Below are positions 5,242 through 12,624 of a DNA stretch of 12,624 nt, piece by piece. The notes under the pieces are model-generated. The model had not been told where the DNA came from. It made no database searches and was given only the letters and a program-made list of their open reading frames with translations. The translations under genes and the position numbers were made by a program. Each line of letters begins with the position of its first letter. Position 1 is the stretch's first letter. This stretch comes from JBKHJA01 sp046538375 (lineage in GTDB: Bacteria; Acidobacteriota; Aminicenantia; Aminicenantales; Aminicenantaceae): assembly GCA_046538375.1 (NCBI GenBank), contig JBKHJA010000080.1:1-12624 (forward strand), read 5' to 3'.

Positions 5242-7626
5242 ATGATAGATAAAAAATACACAGCAGAAAGCATCAAAGTCTTAAAAGGGCTGGAGGCTGT
5301 CCGCAGGCGTCCAGCCATGTATATCGGGAGCACAGGCCAGCAGGGCCTTCATCATTTGGTTTACGAAGTGGTCGATAACAGTATAGATGAAGCTTTAGCG
5401 GGGTTTTGCAACAGGATCGACGTGAATATCCATGTGGATCACAGTGTGACGGTGGTGGATAACGGACGGGGTATTCCTGTAGAGAGGCACAAAAAAGAGA
5501 AAAAGCCCGCTGCCGAAATTGTGATGACCACTCTTCATGCCGGGGGCAAATTCGATACCAAAACCTATCAAGTTTCAGGAGGGCTGCACGGAGTGGGCGT
5601 TTCTGTGGTGAATGCTCTTTCAGAAAGACTGGATATGGAGATAAAGAGAAACGGCGGTGTCTATACCCAGAGCTACATGAAGGGAAAACCCGTATCAAAG
5701 TTAAAAAAGGTGGGCAAGACCAAAAAATCAGGGACCAAAATCACATTCAAACCGGACAGTGAAATATTCGAATCCATAGAATTTAACTTTGAGATCCTGA
5801 GCCAGAGATTACGGGAGCTTTCCTACCTCAACAAAGGATTGAAGATCAACATTGTGGATGAACAAACCAACAAGAGACATGAGTTTCAGTACAAAGGAGG
5901 AATTAAAGAATTTGTCCAGTACCTCAATCAGAATAAATCAGTCCTCAATCCCAAGCCCATTTATTTTGAGTGTGTGAGAAACGGGGCGGTCATAGAGATG
6001 GCTCTTCAGTATAACAGCGGCTATTCAGAGACCATATTCTCCTTTGTCAACAATATCAACACCACCGAAGGGGGAACCCATTTGATCGGGCTCAAGGCAG
6101 CTTTGACCAGGTCCATAAACCACTATGCGAATGTCAACAATCTGATTAAAGATTTAAATCAGAATTTGAGCGGTGAGGACACCCGGGAAGGACTGTGCAC
6201 TGTGTTGAGCTTGAAACTCAAGAACCCTCAGTTTGAGGGCCAGACAAAAACAAAACTCGGCAACAGCGAAGTCAAAGGGATCGTGGAATCGGTGGTGAAC
6301 GAACAGCTCTCCACCTATTTTGAGGAGAATCCAACGGTGGCCAGGAGGATTGTCCTCAAAATTCTGGAGGCTGCCCGGACCAGGGAAGCAGCCCGCAAGG
6401 CAAGAGAACTGGCCCGGCGCAAAGGAGTGCTGGAATCCACATCGCTTCCCGGGAAACTGGCCGACTGTCAGGAAAGAAATCCTTCCCGCAGCGAGGTATT
6501 TCTGGTGGAAGGAGATTCGGCAGGAGGATCAGCCAAACAGGCCAGAGATCGGCGTTTCCAGGCCATTTTGCCCCTCAGAGGGAAAATCTTGAATGTGGAA
6601 AAAGCCAGGTTTGATAAAGTCCTCAAAAGTCAAGAGATCGGAACCATCATCTCGGCCTTGGGCACGGGCTGCGAACAGGCCGATTTCAGTCTGGAGAGGC
6701 TTCGGTACCATAAAATCATCATCATGACTGATGCTGATGTGGACGGCTCTCATATCAGAACCCTGCTTTTAACTTTCTTCTACCGGCAGATGCCTCAACT
6801 CATAGAGAGAGGATATCTCTATATCGCCCAGCCTCCTCTGTATAAGATAGCCAAAGGGAAATCCATCTCTTACTTAAGAAATGAGCGGGCATTTGATAAA
6901 TTCATGATCAAGAAGATTTCTGAACAATTCCAGCTTCGGGTCAGCAGAAAAAAGGAAGTCATCAAAGGCGACAAATTTAGAAAATTTCTGCAAAAAATCA
7001 TCGCCAAGAAGAATTATCTCCAGATCCTGGAGAGGAAGAACTATCCTTTGTTCCTGATTGAAATGCTCCTCAGCCACAGCGTTAAAGACGCAGGGTTTTT
7101 GGAAAAAAAGAATAAGATGGAGAAGATACAGAATCTTCTTACCGATAAAGGCATAATTTCGGTGTTAAGCAGTGATGAGGAGCATGGTCTTTATGAACTG
7201 GCTGTTGATTTTCAGGTGAATGGAATGAATGTTTCCTGCAAAGTGAACCTGGATCTGATTCAATCTGTGGAATATCAGAACCTTTTTAAAATACAGAAAG
7301 AATTGGATGCTTTTAAGCCTCCTTTCACCATCATCAGCGACAGCCAGAAGATGAAGATCGAGAATGAAGCCAAACTGCTCGAGTACCTCTTCCAGAACGG
7401 AAAAAAGGGCATTGTCATTCAGAGGTACAAGGGTCTGGGAGAGATGACTCCTCATCAGCTCTGGGAGACAACCATGAATCCTGATGAGCGGTTCCTGATT
7501 CAGGTTTCCATTCAGGATGCGGTGGAAGCAGACAAGGTGTTCACAATTCTTATGGGAGGAGAGGTGGAGTCTCGAAGAAATTTCATCGAGAGTAATGCTC
7601 AGGAAGTTCAAAACTTGGATATCTGA
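5242..7626 (+). CDS. gyrB: DNA gyrase subunit B
   Basis: The 794-residue protein is the ATPase and TOPRIM subunit of type IIA topoisomerase, which with GyrA introduces negative supercoils. The GHKL ATPase region has E42, D45 and N46 in YEVVDNSIDEA, DNGRGIPV with D73 and G77, and GGLHGVGVSVVNALS. The TOPRIM domain has E423 in EGDSAGG and the Mg-binding D497 and D499 in DADVDG. A long insert (about 545-722) separates TOPRIM from the tail GIVIQRYKGLGEM; length and position match the Gram-negative-type GyrB insert. The tail ends FIESNAQEVQNLDI, the normal end. It is GyrB rather than ParE by length, tail and pairing with gyrA. The Shine-Dalgarno AAAGGA (5234-5239) is only about three bases from the ATG, closer than usual, but no other in-frame start fits the family N-terminus. 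Confidence 0.97.
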   Translation: MIDKKYTAESIKVLKGLEAVRRRPAMYIGSTGQQGLHHLVYEVVDNSIDEALAGFCNRIDVNIHVDHSVTVVDNGRGIPVERHKKEKKPAAEIVMTTLHAGGKFDTKTYQVSGGLHGVGVSVVNALSERLDMEIKRNGGVYTQSYMKGKPVSKLKKVGKTKKSGTKITFKPDSEIFESIEFNFEILSQRLRELSYLNKGLKINIVDEQTNKRHEFQYKGGIKEFVQYLNQNKSVLNPKPIYFECVRNGAVIEMALQYNSGYSETIFSFVNNINTTEGGTHLIGLKAALTRSINHYANVNNLIKDLNQNLSGEDTREGLCTVLSLKLKNPQFEGQTKTKLGNSEVKGIVESVVNEQLSTYFEENPTVARRIVLKILEAARTREAARKARELARRKGVLESTSLPGKLADCQERNPSRSEVFLVEGDSAGGSAKQARDRRFQAILPLRGKILNVEKARFDKVLKSQEIGTIISALGTGCEQADFSLERLRYHKIIIMTDADVDGSHIRTLLLTFFYRQMPQLIERGYLYIAQPPLYKIAKGKSISYLRNERAFDKFMIKKISEQFQLRVSRKKEVIKGDKFRKFLQKIIAKKNYLQILERKNYPLFLIEMLLSHSVKDAGFLEKKNKMEKIQNLLTDKGIISVLSSDEEHGLYELAVDFQVNGMNVSCKVNLDLIQSVEYQNLFKIQKELDAFKPPFTIISDSQKMKIENEAKLLEYLFQNGKKGIVIQRYKGLGEMTPHQLWETTMNPDERFLIQVSIQDAVEADKVFTILMGGEVESRRNFIESNAQEVQNLDI

Positions 7627-7670
7627 GACCTCAAATACAGGATCCTTTTTGCCTCGGGTAAAAGAAAAAA

Positions 7671-10094
7671 ATGAAAAATAAACTGTCTGTGGTGAGTCTT
7701 GAAGAGGAGATGAAGCGCTCCTATATTGACTACGCCATGAGTGTGATCATCGGCCGGGCCATTCCTGACATCAAAGACGGCCTCAAACCGGTGCACCGCC
7801 GGACTCTGTATGCCATGCACGAAACCGGCAACACCTGGAACAAACCTTATAAAAAATCAGCGCGGATAGTGGGAGATGTGATCGGAAAATATCATCCTCA
7901 CGGTGAAATGGCGGTGTATGATACCCTGGTGCGCATGGCTCAGAGTTTCAGCCTTCGGTATCCGTTAGTGGACGGCCAGGGCAATTTCGGCTCCATAGAT
8001 GGGGATCCCCCGGCTGCCATGAGGTACACTGAAGTGAGGATGAGGAAGATAACCCAGGAACTTCTGGCTGATATTGACAAGGACACGGTCAATTTCGTTC
8101 CTAACTATGACGGCAGCCTGAGAATGCCAGAGGTTCTCCCCTCTAGAATTCCCAACCTGCTGGTCAACGGAGGATCGGGCATTGCTGTGGGCATGGCCAC
8201 CAACATCCCCCCTCACAATATGGGTGAAGTCATCGAGGGCATGATCTATCTCATTCATCATCCAGATGCCAAGCTTGAAAAAATCATGGAGTTCATTCCC
8301 GGACCTGATTTCCCCACTGGAGGATTGATCTTTGGTTTGGACGGCGTAAAGCAGGCTTACGCCAGCGGTCGAGGATCGATCCTGGTCAGAGCCAGAGCCA
8401 CTATCGAGAGGGGAAGAAAGAACGACCGAGACCGCATTGTGATAACTGAAATCCCCTATCAATTGAACAAGGCAAAAATTCTGGAAAACATTGCCGCATT
8501 GGTGAACAACAAACGCATAGAAGGAATTGCCGATATTAGAGATGAGTCCGACAGAGAGGGAATGAGGATGGTGATGGAGATAAAAAGAGGAGAGCTGCCC
8601 GAGGTGATTCTGAACAACCTGTACAAACACACCCCTCTTCAATCCACTTACGGGATTATTTTGCTGGCCATCGTGGAGAAGCAGCCCAAGTATATGGGCC
8701 TGATAGATATGATGAGATATTTTATCTCCCATCGTCAGGATGTGGTACGGCGCCGGACTCGCTATGAGTTGAAAAAGGCAGAAATGAGGGCCCACATTCT
8801 GGCCGGCTTGATGGTGGCTTTAGATCACCTGGATGATATCATCGCTCTTATCCGTGGTTCCAGAAGTGTGGAGCAGGCAAGAAAAGGTCTGATCACCAAT
8901 TATCGTCTGACCAAGGTGCAGGCTCAGGCCATTCTCGATTTACAGCTCCAAAAGTTGACCCGATTGGAGAGAGAAAAACTCCAGAAAGAATACAAGCAGT
9001 TGAAGAAGACCATCACCAAGTTAAGAAACATTTTGGGGAGTGAAAAGCTCATCATGGATATCATCGTGGATGAGCTGAGGCAGATAAAAGAGCAGTATCA
9101 AGATGAGAGAAAGACAGAGATCATGGAGGAGAAAATCTCTGAGATCAGGCCCGAAGATTTGATCAAAGAGGAAAACGTGGTGGTCACTTACACTTCCTCT
9201 GCCTATGTGAAACGGACATCTTTGAGTTATTATCATTTCCAGAGTCGAGGAGGAAAGGGAAAAAGAGGGATAAAGATGAAGCCAGAAGATGTGGTTCAGA
9301 ACCTGTTCATCTGCTCCTCTCACAGTTATCTTCTTTTCTTCACCAACAAAGGACACATGTATTGGTTAAAAGCTCTGGATATCCCTGACGTGGGGGTGGC
9401 TGGCCGGGGCAAATCCATCAAAAACCTCATCCAGTTTAGACCGGAAGAGCAGGTGAGCTCAGTGGTCGAAGTGAAGGATTTTTCTGAAAATCTGTACGTG
9501 GTGATGCTGGGTTCTGATGGGAAGATAAAAAAGACCAGACTGAGTGAATTCAGTCATATTCGCAGGGGAGGGATTACTGCTGTCACCCTTAACCCCAAAT
9601 CAGAACTGTTGATGGCCAAGTTGACTGACGGCCACAAGGATATCATCATCGGGACCAGGCTGGGCAAGGCCATTCGGTTCCATGAAGATGAGGTCAGGCC
9701 CATGGGCCGGACAGCGGCTGGAGTTAAAGCCATCTCTTTGGGTTCCAAGGATAAGATTATCGGGATGGTGGTGGCGGATAGGGATGATAAATATATTTTC
9801 ACCTCCAGCAGCAAGGGATACGGAAAGAAGACAGAGGTCAAGCTCTATCCCAGACGCCGAAGAGGGGGAAAAGGAGTCATTAACCTCAGAATCAATAAAA
9901 AAATCGGCCACGCCATAGGGATGGTGGGAATTTCTGATGAAGAACTGCTGCTGATCACTGAATTCGGCAAGGTGATAAGAATAAAAACAGACCTGGTCAG
10001 ACCTTTAAGCAGGGCCACTCAGGGTGTGAGACTCATCAATCTGGAAGATAAAGATAGAGTGGTTTCCATGGCCAAAGCCACTGCCACCACCTAG
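7671..10094 (+). CDS. gyrA: DNA gyrase subunit A
   Basis: The 807-residue protein is the DNA breakage-reunion and wrapping subunit of gyrase. The winged-helix region starts SYIDYAMSVIIGRAIPDIKDGLKPVHRRTLYAM. The catalytic tyrosine is Y119 in MRYTEVRM. A coiled-coil tower lies around 355-490, and a six-bladed beta-pinwheel fills the C-terminal part. The GyrA box at 524-530 reads QSRGGKG, against the canonical Q(R/K)RGGKG. A second box-like RRGGKG lies at 730-735. The position matching E. coli Ser83 is M80 (GEMAVYD), while the acidic residue matching Asp87 is kept as D84. There is no acidic C-terminal tail. It lies 44 bp after gyrB with no terminator between them, so the pair is an operon. Its ribosome site is poor and A-rich, suggesting coupling or leader unfolding. 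Confidence 0.97.
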   Translation: MKNKLSVVSLEEEMKRSYIDYAMSVIIGRAIPDIKDGLKPVHRRTLYAMHETGNTWNKPYKKSARIVGDVIGKYHPHGEMAVYDTLVRMAQSFSLRYPLVDGQGNFGSIDGDPPAAMRYTEVRMRKITQELLADIDKDTVNFVPNYDGSLRMPEVLPSRIPNLLVNGGSGIAVGMATNIPPHNMGEVIEGMIYLIHHPDAKLEKIMEFIPGPDFPTGGLIFGLDGVKQAYASGRGSILVRARATIERGRKNDRDRIVITEIPYQLNKAKILENIAALVNNKRIEGIADIRDESDREGMRMVMEIKRGELPEVILNNLYKHTPLQSTYGIILLAIVEKQPKYMGLIDMMRYFISHRQDVVRRRTRYELKKAEMRAHILAGLMVALDHLDDIIALIRGSRSVEQARKGLITNYRLTKVQAQAILDLQLQKLTRLEREKLQKEYKQLKKTITKLRNILGSEKLIMDIIVDELRQIKEQYQDERKTEIMEEKISEIRPEDLIKEENVVVTYTSSAYVKRTSLSYYHFQSRGGKGKRGIKMKPEDVVQNLFICSSHSYLLFFTNKGHMYWLKALDIPDVGVAGRGKSIKNLIQFRPEEQVSSVVEVKDFSENLYVVMLGSDGKIKKTRLSEFSHIRRGGITAVTLNPKSELLMAKLTDGHKDIIIGTRLGKAIRFHEDEVRPMGRTAAGVKAISLGSKDKIIGMVVADRDDKYIFTSSSKGYGKKTEVKLYPRRRRGGKGVINLRINKKIGHAIGMVGISDEELLLITEFGKVIRIKTDLVRPLSRATQGVRLINLEDKDRVVSMAKATATT

Positions 10095-10193
10095 AGAAGT
10101 GACTCCAGCAGCATAGAAAATCATTTTTCTTTCTTTCCCTGAACACCTAAGCCCTTCTCCATACCCTTGGGCCAGAATAAGAGAACAACTCTA

Positions 10194-10221
10194 CGAATGT
10201 CATAGGCGTCGAATGTCATAG
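10194..10221 (+). repeat. Two tandem copies of a 12-bp word, period 16
   Basis: CGAATGTCATAG occurs at 10194-10205 and again at 10210-10221, separated by GCGT. Both copies are exact. It lies about 100 bp after gyrA. I do not recognise it as a known binding site. Confidence 0.6.
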
Positions 10222-10290
10222 CGGGTCGGGCCCAGCTAATTGTAATGATATCAAACAGTTAGACTGAGTTTTCCAAAGGAAAAAGGGGGT

Positions 10291-10546
10291 AAATTTGGGA
10301 TTTTTGGGGCCAAAAATACGTTTTTATCCTCTTTTTGAAAACTGGGATCATATCTCTTCGGAACTTCTAACCCCAGAAAGTTCGGAGGAAGGTGAGTTCC
10401 GATTCTTTAGTTGGATTGAAGCCTCTTTCTTTTTAACACGGTGCTCTCTTGAAATCAACTGACTCATTCCGGGAAGGAGCAACTTGCTAGGAAAGAATAA
10501 ATTGAATTAAACGATGGTCCCTTTTTGGCCTAAAAATCTCAAAATT
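10291..10546. repeat. Imperfect inverted repeat about 25 bp long, 205-bp interior
   Basis: The left arm (10292-10316) contains GGGATTTTTGGGGCCAAAAA. The reverse complement of the right arm (10522-10546) contains GAGATTTTTAGGCCAAAAA, with flanking AATTT in both. They agree at most positions with one or two single-base gaps. The 256-bp unit between and including the arms is non-coding. This has the form of a miniature inverted-repeat element or an eroded insertion-sequence end. No target-site duplication is obvious, so the identity is uncertain. Confidence 0.35.
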
Positions 10547-10753
10547 GGGCCTCAAATCTGTAGGGAACTCAGGCTAACTTATTGAAAAAGAAGGAAATGC
10601 CCCTTCTAATGGGCAACCCTTGATTGGATTGATTACTCCACCTTGCTTCTTCCTGAGCTTATTCCAGGTTTAATAAGGACTTGCCCCCTTTTCCTACCTT
10701 TCGTAACTTTTCTATATTTTCTTTCTTACCGAACTTTTGCATGAATAAAATAA

Positions 10754-11640
10754 GCACAAGTAATAATAATACATTTCTCTTTACTTGCTTCCATTGCCGT
10801 TGGCTGTGAGTACGGGAAAGATATCAATCATAAACTCGTTCCTTATCAAGCGGCGGCCCGATGTTTGAGGATGGAGCAATTTCCTGATCAGAGCCAGATC
10901 CATAGCTTTTAGCGGCGTTTGACCATCTTCAATATCCATGAATTGGATCATATCTTTGAACAGATGCTGAAAAGCTACGCGATGTGCCGATTCCAATCCC
11001 GGGTGGATGTGGATTATGACTGTACAGGGCCGAATATCGAGGCTCTAATCGACCACGTTCTCTCCTATCTCATCAAAGGGGAAGGACTGCCGGACAGCGA
11101 AGCGTTTTGTCTCTAAACTCTGTTATGAAGACTGGCGGACGGCAGATTTATTCATAAGGGTTAGCGATCTTGATGGACAGAGGATCCCGAACTGCCGGTA
11201 TCCTGTACGAGTGGTTGTGGTGGAGACGAGCGTTCCCACAGGAGGAAAAAATATACGGCGCTTTAACCGACCTGGAGGATGAGCCAGAGGAGCTTTTTCA
11301 CCGGTACAACGAAAGCCAGAGCATTGAATCGATCATTCGGGAGGATAAGTACGGGCTTTACATCACGCACTTGAGGACCAGAGAGTATTTAGGACTTCTT
11401 GGTTTTCTCTATTTAGCCATGATCACATATAATTTGCTTTCCCTTTTCCGTTACACTGTATTAGGGGGGACAGGGCTGGAAGTGATATCCATTTCAGGGA
11501 TGACCAACAAGTTGATGGATATTCCAGCAAAGATGTTCGTTGATGATAAGCAATTATTACCAGGATTTCCGGAAAGACACCAGCTGTGCAAAAAGCTGTT
11601 TTTCGAAGAGAACTTTGTGATAGAATCTGTGTGCTTTTAA
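10754..11640 (+). pseudogene. Decayed DDE transposase, IS4-superfamily-like
   Basis: Reading frames must be joined to see the protein. Frame A (10754-11116) reads GCEYGKDINHKLVPYQAAARC, then FPDQSQIHSF. An in-frame TAG at 10910-10912 follows, then RRLTIFNIHELDHIFEQ and VDVDYDCTG (11003-11029), the likely first catalytic Asp region. Frame B (open 11049-11279) reads KRFVSKLCYEDWRTADLFIR to RVVVVET. Frame C (open from 11158) reads LTDLEDEPEELFHRYNESQSIE and on to a typical helical C-terminus, ending at 11640. YNESQSIESIIREDK fits the IS4 signature Y-x2-R-x3-E-x6-K with the Arg replaced by Ser. The spacing from first Asp to Glu (about 105 codons) is too short, and no second-Asp motif is found, so the middle has been deleted. 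The B to C change could be one extra base in the A6 tract 11246-11251. Its family within IS4-like elements and its termini are not determined. Confidence 0.7.
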
Positions 11641-11678
11641 TTTAGTGTAAAAGTTCGATAAATAAGAAATGAAGGAAC

Positions 11679-11701
11679 GTTGTCCAGTGAACGGGGACAA
11701 C
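11679..11701. repeat. 7-bp inverted repeat before the membrane-protein gene
   Basis: GTTGTCC (11679-11685) and GGACAAC (11695-11701) are perfect inverted arms around a 9-bp spacer. They lie 27 bp before the start codon of the downstream gene and 40 bp after the transposase remnant. No T-run follows, so it is not a good terminator. It may be an operator, a leader hairpin or an eroded mobile-element end. Confidence 0.4.
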
Positions 11702-11727
11702 CCCAGTATTACCAAAGGAGCAATATC

Positions 11728-12600
11728 ATGGAACTATCAATTGTATCGCAAAGTATTTTATATTTCTGTATAGCTTTTTATGTCCTCTTTATTCCCTTAG
11801 AACTATTTGTACAAATTAAAATGCTTAAAGGTCAAAAAATACCGAAACCAGATGGTTCTATTGATCAGATAGAAACGTTTCCTGAGTTTTTTGCGTATGC
11901 TATTGGAAATCTCTTTTTACTGCTCCCGGTAGTGATAGTCAGTATTATTCTGGTGTTATTAAGCCATAGAATAGGATTTTACCTGATGGCTCTGGTGAGT
12001 TTTTGGATGGTTTTTAACTATTTCTGCCGAACTGCTGTTAGTTTCAAAGTTTATACACCAAAACTAAATCTAAAGTGGATTTTTGTTTTTCCGTGGTATG
12101 CCGTTGTTGGTTTAACTTATATTATTTGGTCAGTAGTTCACTTTAGTATTATTTATCCGGTTTCCCAGGTTGAGAAATTATCACTGATGGCCAGGATCAT
12201 TTTGTATGTTATTATGGCGGTTTATGCTGTAGTAGTAGTTGGTTTATTTGACTATCAGTACAAAGTAGTCAAGAGGAAAGTTCCAGTGCTTCCAGGAGCT
12301 GAACCTGATGATTGGCATAAATATCCAGTTCTGTATGGTGGTGGTCTGGCTGATGTATTAATTAATTGTCCTACTGTTATTATCGGGCTGATTTTAATCT
12401 TGTTTAATTACTGGTTAGGTTATTATTTGGTGGCTATGGCGACTTCGATATTAATCTGGTGTATTGGTTTTATCTTTTTTGAAATAAAATTTCATAAACC
12501 AAAAATTACTTTTATGTGGTTTGTGTCATTTGTTCTTCCGCCATTAGTTGGTTTAGCTTTTTTGATTTGGACACTAGTTTATTTTGATGCGATTTATTAG
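11728..12600 (+). CDS. Unrecognised eight-helix membrane protein with internal duplication
   Basis: I do not recognise the family. The ATG at 11728 is chosen because AAAGGAG (11714-11720) lies 7 bp before it; a TTG 16 codons upstream has no such site. The 290-residue product has eight predicted membrane segments, roughly 9-30, 57-79, 82-100, 117-140, 155-175, 205-226, 230-250 and 264-287. Residues 10-143 and 158-290 are tandem copies aligning with one single-residue gap. Both copies keep ILY near the start, P67/P215, the G83-Y85-L86-A88 and G231-Y233-L234-A236 pattern, P111-K112/P258-K259, W117/W264, G128-L129/G275-L276, W134/W281 and the final Y143/Y290. Each unit has four helices, the first linked by a charged loop with P and D. 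There is no signal peptide or enzyme motif. The gene is much more AT-rich (about one third GC in sampled lines) than gyrBA, suggesting a different origin. Transport, sensing or a structural role are all open. Confidence 0.75.
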   Translation: MELSIVSQSILYFCIAFYVLFIPLELFVQIKMLKGQKIPKPDGSIDQIETFPEFFAYAIGNLFLLLPVVIVSIILVLLSHRIGFYLMALVSFWMVFNYFCRTAVSFKVYTPKLNLKWIFVFPWYAVVGLTYIIWSVVHFSIIYPVSQVEKLSLMARIILYVIMAVYAVVVVGLFDYQYKVVKRKVPVLPGAEPDDWHKYPVLYGGGLADVLINCPTVIIGLILILFNYWLGYYLVAMATSILIWCIGFIFFEIKFHKPKITFMWFVSFVLPPLVGLAFLIWTLVYFDAIY

Positions 12601-12624
12601 TATTTTTCTTTTGCGATATACTGC

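Larger units (their letters stand above)
10095..10753. other. Long gene-free stretch after gyrA
   Basis: No open frame here is convincing in any of the six frames. A weak AT-rich hairpin (AGAAAA 10115-10120 with TTTTCT 10125-10130) close to the gyrA stop may help to end the gyrase transcript. Further on lie a 16-bp-period tandem repeat (10194-10221), a widely spaced inverted repeat (10291-10546) and a small 8-bp inverted repeat (TCGGAACT 10358-10365, AGTTCCGA 10395-10402). The stretch leads into a decayed transposase, so it probably contains eroded mobile-element DNA, perhaps the lost 5' part of that element. Confidence 0.5.

Noticed and set aside
5175..5252. 25-codon ORF in the gyrB leader overlapping the gyrB start, as a possible leader peptide for attenuation
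   Set aside because: The ATG is only a few bases from the predicted transcript start, has no Shine-Dalgarno sequence, and shows no run of regulatory codons.
5242..10094. Topoisomerase IV (parE/parC) instead of gyrase
   Set aside because: The GyrA protein carries a near-canonical GyrA box and pinwheel, and GyrB has gyrase-type motifs and tail, so gyrase is the better call.
10115..10130. Hairpin AGAAAA/TTTTCT after gyrA as a terminator
   Set aside because: Only A-T rich pairing with one G-C pair, and no continuous T-run; too weak to call as a separate terminator.
10781..10996. 71-codon minus-strand open frame inside the transposase remnant
   Set aside because: The plus-strand frames give the recognisable transposase-like motifs; this is an antisense shadow.
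1..12624. CRISPR array, toxin-antitoxin, retron or other defence system
   Set aside because: No regularly spaced repeats, reverse transcriptase, nuclease or toxin-like pair was seen on either strand.

Overview
The window looks like chromosomal DNA of a Gram-negative-type bacterium of middling GC. The GyrB has the long insert (about 170 residues) between the TOPRIM core and the C-terminal tail that is typical of many Gram-negative lineages. gyrB and gyrA are adjacent, without dnaA, dnaN or recF beside them. A tRNA-Pro gene has no encoded CCA, and a DRG-like TGS-domain GTPase and a DUF362 ferredoxin are present; both families are common in anaerobic and uncultured phyla. I cannot place the phylum from sequence alone. 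An uncultured anaerobic lineage is only a guess.

Layout. Positions 1-399 hold no convincing long gene, but they contain a chain of hairpins (103-196) and a 31-codon ORF (301-396) just before a HAD-type phosphatase (400-987). A rho-independent terminator (1142-1174) closes that unit. A class-V PLP aminotransferase (1236-2390) and a DUF362/4Fe-4S protein (2408-3478) form a two-gene operon. A tRNA-Pro(CGG) gene (3625-3699) and a DRG-like GTPase (3870-4853) lie on the minus strand.

The 388-bp divergent region 4854-5241 separates the GTPase from gyrB. It carries a promoter for each direction, a perfect 12-bp-arm palindrome with a third copy of its half-site 40 bp away, and a terminator-like hairpin with a T-tract between the gyrB promoter and the gyrB start. 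gyrB (5242-7626) and gyrA (7671-10094) form a DNA gyrase operon whose products assemble into the A2B2 supercoiling enzyme.

The right end is accessory in character. Positions 10095-10753 have no gene but hold a short tandem repeat and a widely spaced inverted repeat. A decayed DDE transposase (10754-11640) follows, broken by a stop codon, two frame changes and apparent internal deletions. The last gene (11728-12600) is strikingly AT-rich and encodes an unrecognised eight-helix membrane protein built from two tandem copies of a four-helix unit.

The best candidates for something undescribed are the duplicated membrane protein, the palindrome/half-site array with the gyrB leader terminator, and the hairpin chain at the left edge. 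No defence system, CRISPR array or biosynthetic cluster is visible.
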